Shown here: piece after piece, positions 61,377 to 64,000 of the stretch
Numbering within the stretch: the first letter of the stretch is position 1
Layout of the letters: each line of letters begins with the position of its first letter
Assembly (NCBI GenBank): GCA_009617715.1
Contig: VTFK01000013.1
Coordinates: forward strand, 1,631,001 to 1,695,000
Length of the DNA: 64,000 nt
Source: Plectrocnemia conspersa
Taxonomy: Eukaryota > Arthropoda > Insecta > Trichoptera > Polycentropodidae
Reading direction: 5' to 3'
The notes under the pieces: generated by a model
Database searches by the model: none
What the model was told of the DNA's origin: nothing
Seen by the model: the letters and a program-made list of their open reading frames with translations, nothing else
Position numbers and translations under genes: made by a program

Positions 61377-61880
61377 TCATATTGAGTAAAATACAACATT
61401 CTTTCTTGAAGTGTTAATAAGTTCGCCGCAACCCAAATACATCGAAATTGCATACAATATACATAAAAAGTGCATCGATCTTGTCATTGCGCTTATGTCA
61501 AAATTTAACGACGTTACGCAAGGCCCAGTCCGACCCTGCACTCGATTTTTTTCAACTTTACTTTTCGACGCGACTTCGCTCAATCGTTACGTCATTGGAA
61601 AGTTCCTAGACCCGGCCACCATTGTCACTGTTTATCTCTCTTTCTCCTGCCTCTTCTCCTCACTTGAAGCTCGTTTCGCAACTCCTCAGAATGAATTGCG
61701 CAAATTGGTAGGTTGGCTATTCTTAACCGTGTGACACTTTTGCCGGTGCTTCACCCAGATTCGTCGTGTAACACCATAAACGTGAGCTCAAAAGGAAAGA
61801 GGATGCTGCGTGCCTCCGCGAGAATGCTCTCTCGGATGCGACCCATAAAAACTTTTATGGGATGTGCTTAATTTTTATCA
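61377..61880 (-). other. GC-elevated patch, possible promoter or first exon
   Basis: A CpG-containing patch unlike its surroundings. On the minus strand an ATG at 61487 opens a 36-codon frame ending at 61377 whose start looks like a signal peptide (MTRSMHFLCILYAISMYLGC). The sequence to its right would be the 5' UTR and promoter. It could be the start of a secreted-protein gene on the minus strand, conceivably the CUB gene, but I see no strong donor. A plus-strand frame (61411-61734) also crosses it. Unproven. Confidence 0.2.
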
Positions 61881-62254
61881 TTTTCCTCAAGCGCAACAAC
61901 GTGATTCATAAGGCGTGTATTTGTGTACACAAATTCAGTATATTCAGAATACTAGTTTCCATGAAGATGTTGTTTTGTAGCTACCAAATTTTTGCTTTGT
62001 TTCGTGACTTCTTAGCTAGTATTTATTCAGATGATAATGATCCAAATAAATATAATAAGTGTAATATAATGAGGGACTGTCTATTTATAAATATTGTTCT
62101 TGTATTTATACAAAAGAAAAATGGGCCTGAAAAAATATTTTTAATCTGAAAATGAATATAAATTACAACGACAGTTTGAGAAACATGCGATCGTACTGGG
62201 TCTGGCGCAACCTGTATTGATGCACGCTGGTTTAAATATGATTTAGCGTGTTTA

Positions 62255-62290
62255 AAGAAATCTTGGCATCAGGGCAAGATAAAAGAAAAT
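62255..62290. repeat. dispersed repeat C, copy 2
   Basis: ATCTTGGCATCAGGGCAAGA matches the end of the copy near 60684-60703 with one substitution. Similarity is short outside this core. Confidence 0.4.
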
Positions 62291-62733
62291 AAATAATTTA
62301 CTTATAAGAAGACTGTGACAATTGTTAAAAGTTTGCGTAATAATAAAACATCCATATCTCAATTCGGAAAAATAATGAAAACCAGTGATGGTTTTAAAAA
62401 TATTGCCAAATTTGAAGCTATATTCTTACTTTTAAATGTAAATATTTAACCCTACGCGTTTTTTTTTGTACAAATTATTGCAGTCAATACTAAAATAAAA
62501 TATATCAAAATGTTTTAATACAAATATTTTTCGTTGAACTAACTTTTTTATTCTGTTACTACCATTTATTTATTGTTTGCAATAAGCAAAAAATACTGAG
62601 TATGCTCTGGTGTGTTGCAAGAATAAAATATTGGTTAAAGACTGTTTCTTTTGTTTATAAATTACGTAAACTCATTATTCGTCTACTCAAGGTTTACTTG
62701 TTTAGATAAAGAATCAAAATTTGCTTCAATAAA

Positions 62734-62813
62734 ATGTCATGTAACAGTTTATAAAATATCATGTAACAGTTTATAGAAGAATATAAAATGTCATGTAACA
62801 GTTTATAGAAGAA
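62734..62813. repeat. three short tandem units
   Basis: TCATGTAACAGTTTATA occurs at 62738, 62759 and 62791. The last two copies share a longer unit (with GAAGAAT). Recent local duplication in A/T-rich DNA. Confidence 0.75.
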
Positions 62814-62819
62814 TGGACA

Positions 62820-64000
62820 ATGCCTAAATACATCTATGATATGTGTATTAAAATAATATCTACAATATTACAAAAAATATATAAGGGTAAAAGCGTAAAA
62901 CCGACGTTAAATTGAATAAAACGCAATGGTGATCCAGGCACCATATGTGTGTTACCGACTCGAAGCTTGGTAATCCAGACTCATATTAGGAGTCCAAAAG
63001 GTTAAAAGCGAAACTATTTCGGTATTTTTATTAATTACTATAAAACCAAATATCAAATATTATTGGCAATTTTATTCTCCATTTAAAAAAATAAAACGTC
63101 CCTGGGACTGAAAATCTGTTTCAAAAATACGAGCCTGAAGGGTTGAAATATTTTTATAAGGCATCAAAACTTCTAGGATTTGTGATGCAAAAGGCGAAAC
63201 ACATCAACAATTTTGTCACAATATGAAGAATATAAAATTATTAAAATATATTTTTTTCTTTAAAATATCTTAGGAGGACTTGGATAGGACTAAGTTCTTG
63301 CTAAAATGTTTATGCAATTAAATAATTCTATAAGGTGTATCATTAACTGCCTCTTGTGTTGTTGATAGTTAAATTATGCTAGTACAGTTTGTGCATTAAA
63401 TGATGTTTTTTTTTTTAATGCCATCATCAAGCAAGATATTTCAATGCGTCACGATAGACAAACTGTTATAAAGCTGTCTTAGTACTGCCTCGTGTAGCCT
63501 TTAAGCCAGTTATTGAAATGCCTACTACAATGGTGACTGTTATCCTAAACCAAATTTACAATAAAAGTAGAGATTCGTCATTTTAATCATCAGTGTCAAT
63601 TTGACAAAAAAAATAGCCTTATTAAAATTTTGAGTTATGGCGAGCGGATAGTAATGAGACAATTACACACAGATTGAGACGCTGCAGTGTTGTTTTCATT
63701 AAATGTTCATAATTTAGTTGTGTAATGCCTGCACTACACTCTCTGGAACTTGTCCGAACCGAAGTTACAACTGAAGTTGGCCGAGACCTACGACTTCGAG
63801 TAAGCGACCACACTGTCACAAATTTCATATGCCGTCCGGACGGTGGCCGTGAATGACGTCTGGACGGCAGATTCTGTCACGTACAGCTGGTATATTTGCG
63901 CGCGATCGAAAAATGTGCCAAATAATCGCAATTTTTAAATTGTCATTTTATTAAGTTTGTGTGGGCACTCACCAATCAATATCAGTGAAAACTTTTCGGT
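62820..64000. other. right end; GC-elevated patch at 63620-63990
   Basis: A/T-rich to about 63600, then a GC-richer patch including CCGTCCGGACGG near 63833, CGCGCGATCG near 63899 and ATCAGTG near 63981. This could be a promoter region for a gene beyond the window. The minus frame at 63622-63828 is not recognisable as a protein family. Confidence 0.35.

Noticed and set aside
62734..62813. Possible CRISPR-like array
   Set aside because: Only three uneven tandem units in A/T-rich eukaryotic intergenic DNA, without unique spacers of regular length or cas genes.
1..64000. tRNA or rRNA genes
   Set aside because: I scanned for the T-arm GGTTCGA-type box and matching acceptor stems; hits such as GGGTTCGAGGCG near 35519 lack a cloverleaf context.

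Overview
This is a eukaryotic, strongly AT-rich window from an insect nuclear genome. Beetle is my best guess, from the style of the UGT paralogues and the low GC; this is inference, not an identification. Genes are split by GT-AG introns, and remnants of jockey-type LINEs, Tc1, mariner, a possible gypsy element and MITEs are scattered through the non-coding DNA.

Layout. From about 4.3 to 29.7 kb, three phase-compatible minus-strand exons (29483-29683, 4828-5064, 4317-4423) encode part of a CUB-domain protein. They are separated by a 24.4 kb intron that holds decayed transposons and several GC-elevated islands. Both ends of this gene lie outside what I can recognise. From 31.4 to 58.5 kb, five UDP-glycosyltransferase (UGT) genes stand in tandem on the plus strand. 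I call them UGT-a to UGT-e, left to right. All share one plan of four main coding exons with introns in phases 1, 0 and 1: signal peptide and acceptor-binding N-terminus, acceptor domain, first part of the donor domain, then donor signature plus C-terminal membrane anchor. From 58.5 to 64 kb there are repeats and two GC-richer, promoter-like patches but no gene I can prove.

State of the UGT genes. UGT-b (525 aa), UGT-c (531 aa) and UGT-e (526 aa) are intact as spliced. UGT-a lacks one base near 32490, which breaks the end of exon 2. UGT-d lost a usable start codon in its normal first coding exon, but a short upstream exon (48881-48913) supplies an ATG exactly in frame across a 72-nt intron. 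UGT-c has an altered donor-binding signature (TQNG where relatives have THGG). UGT-a, -b and -c end in KKXX ER-retrieval motifs; UGT-d and -e do not.

These enzymes are expected to sit in the ER membrane and transfer sugar, in insects usually glucose, from UDP-sugar to small lipophilic compounds such as plant toxins, pigments and insecticides. The tandem array with decaying and diverging copies is a typical birth-and-death detoxification cluster. I found no convincing tRNA, rRNA, CRISPR or prokaryotic-type system.
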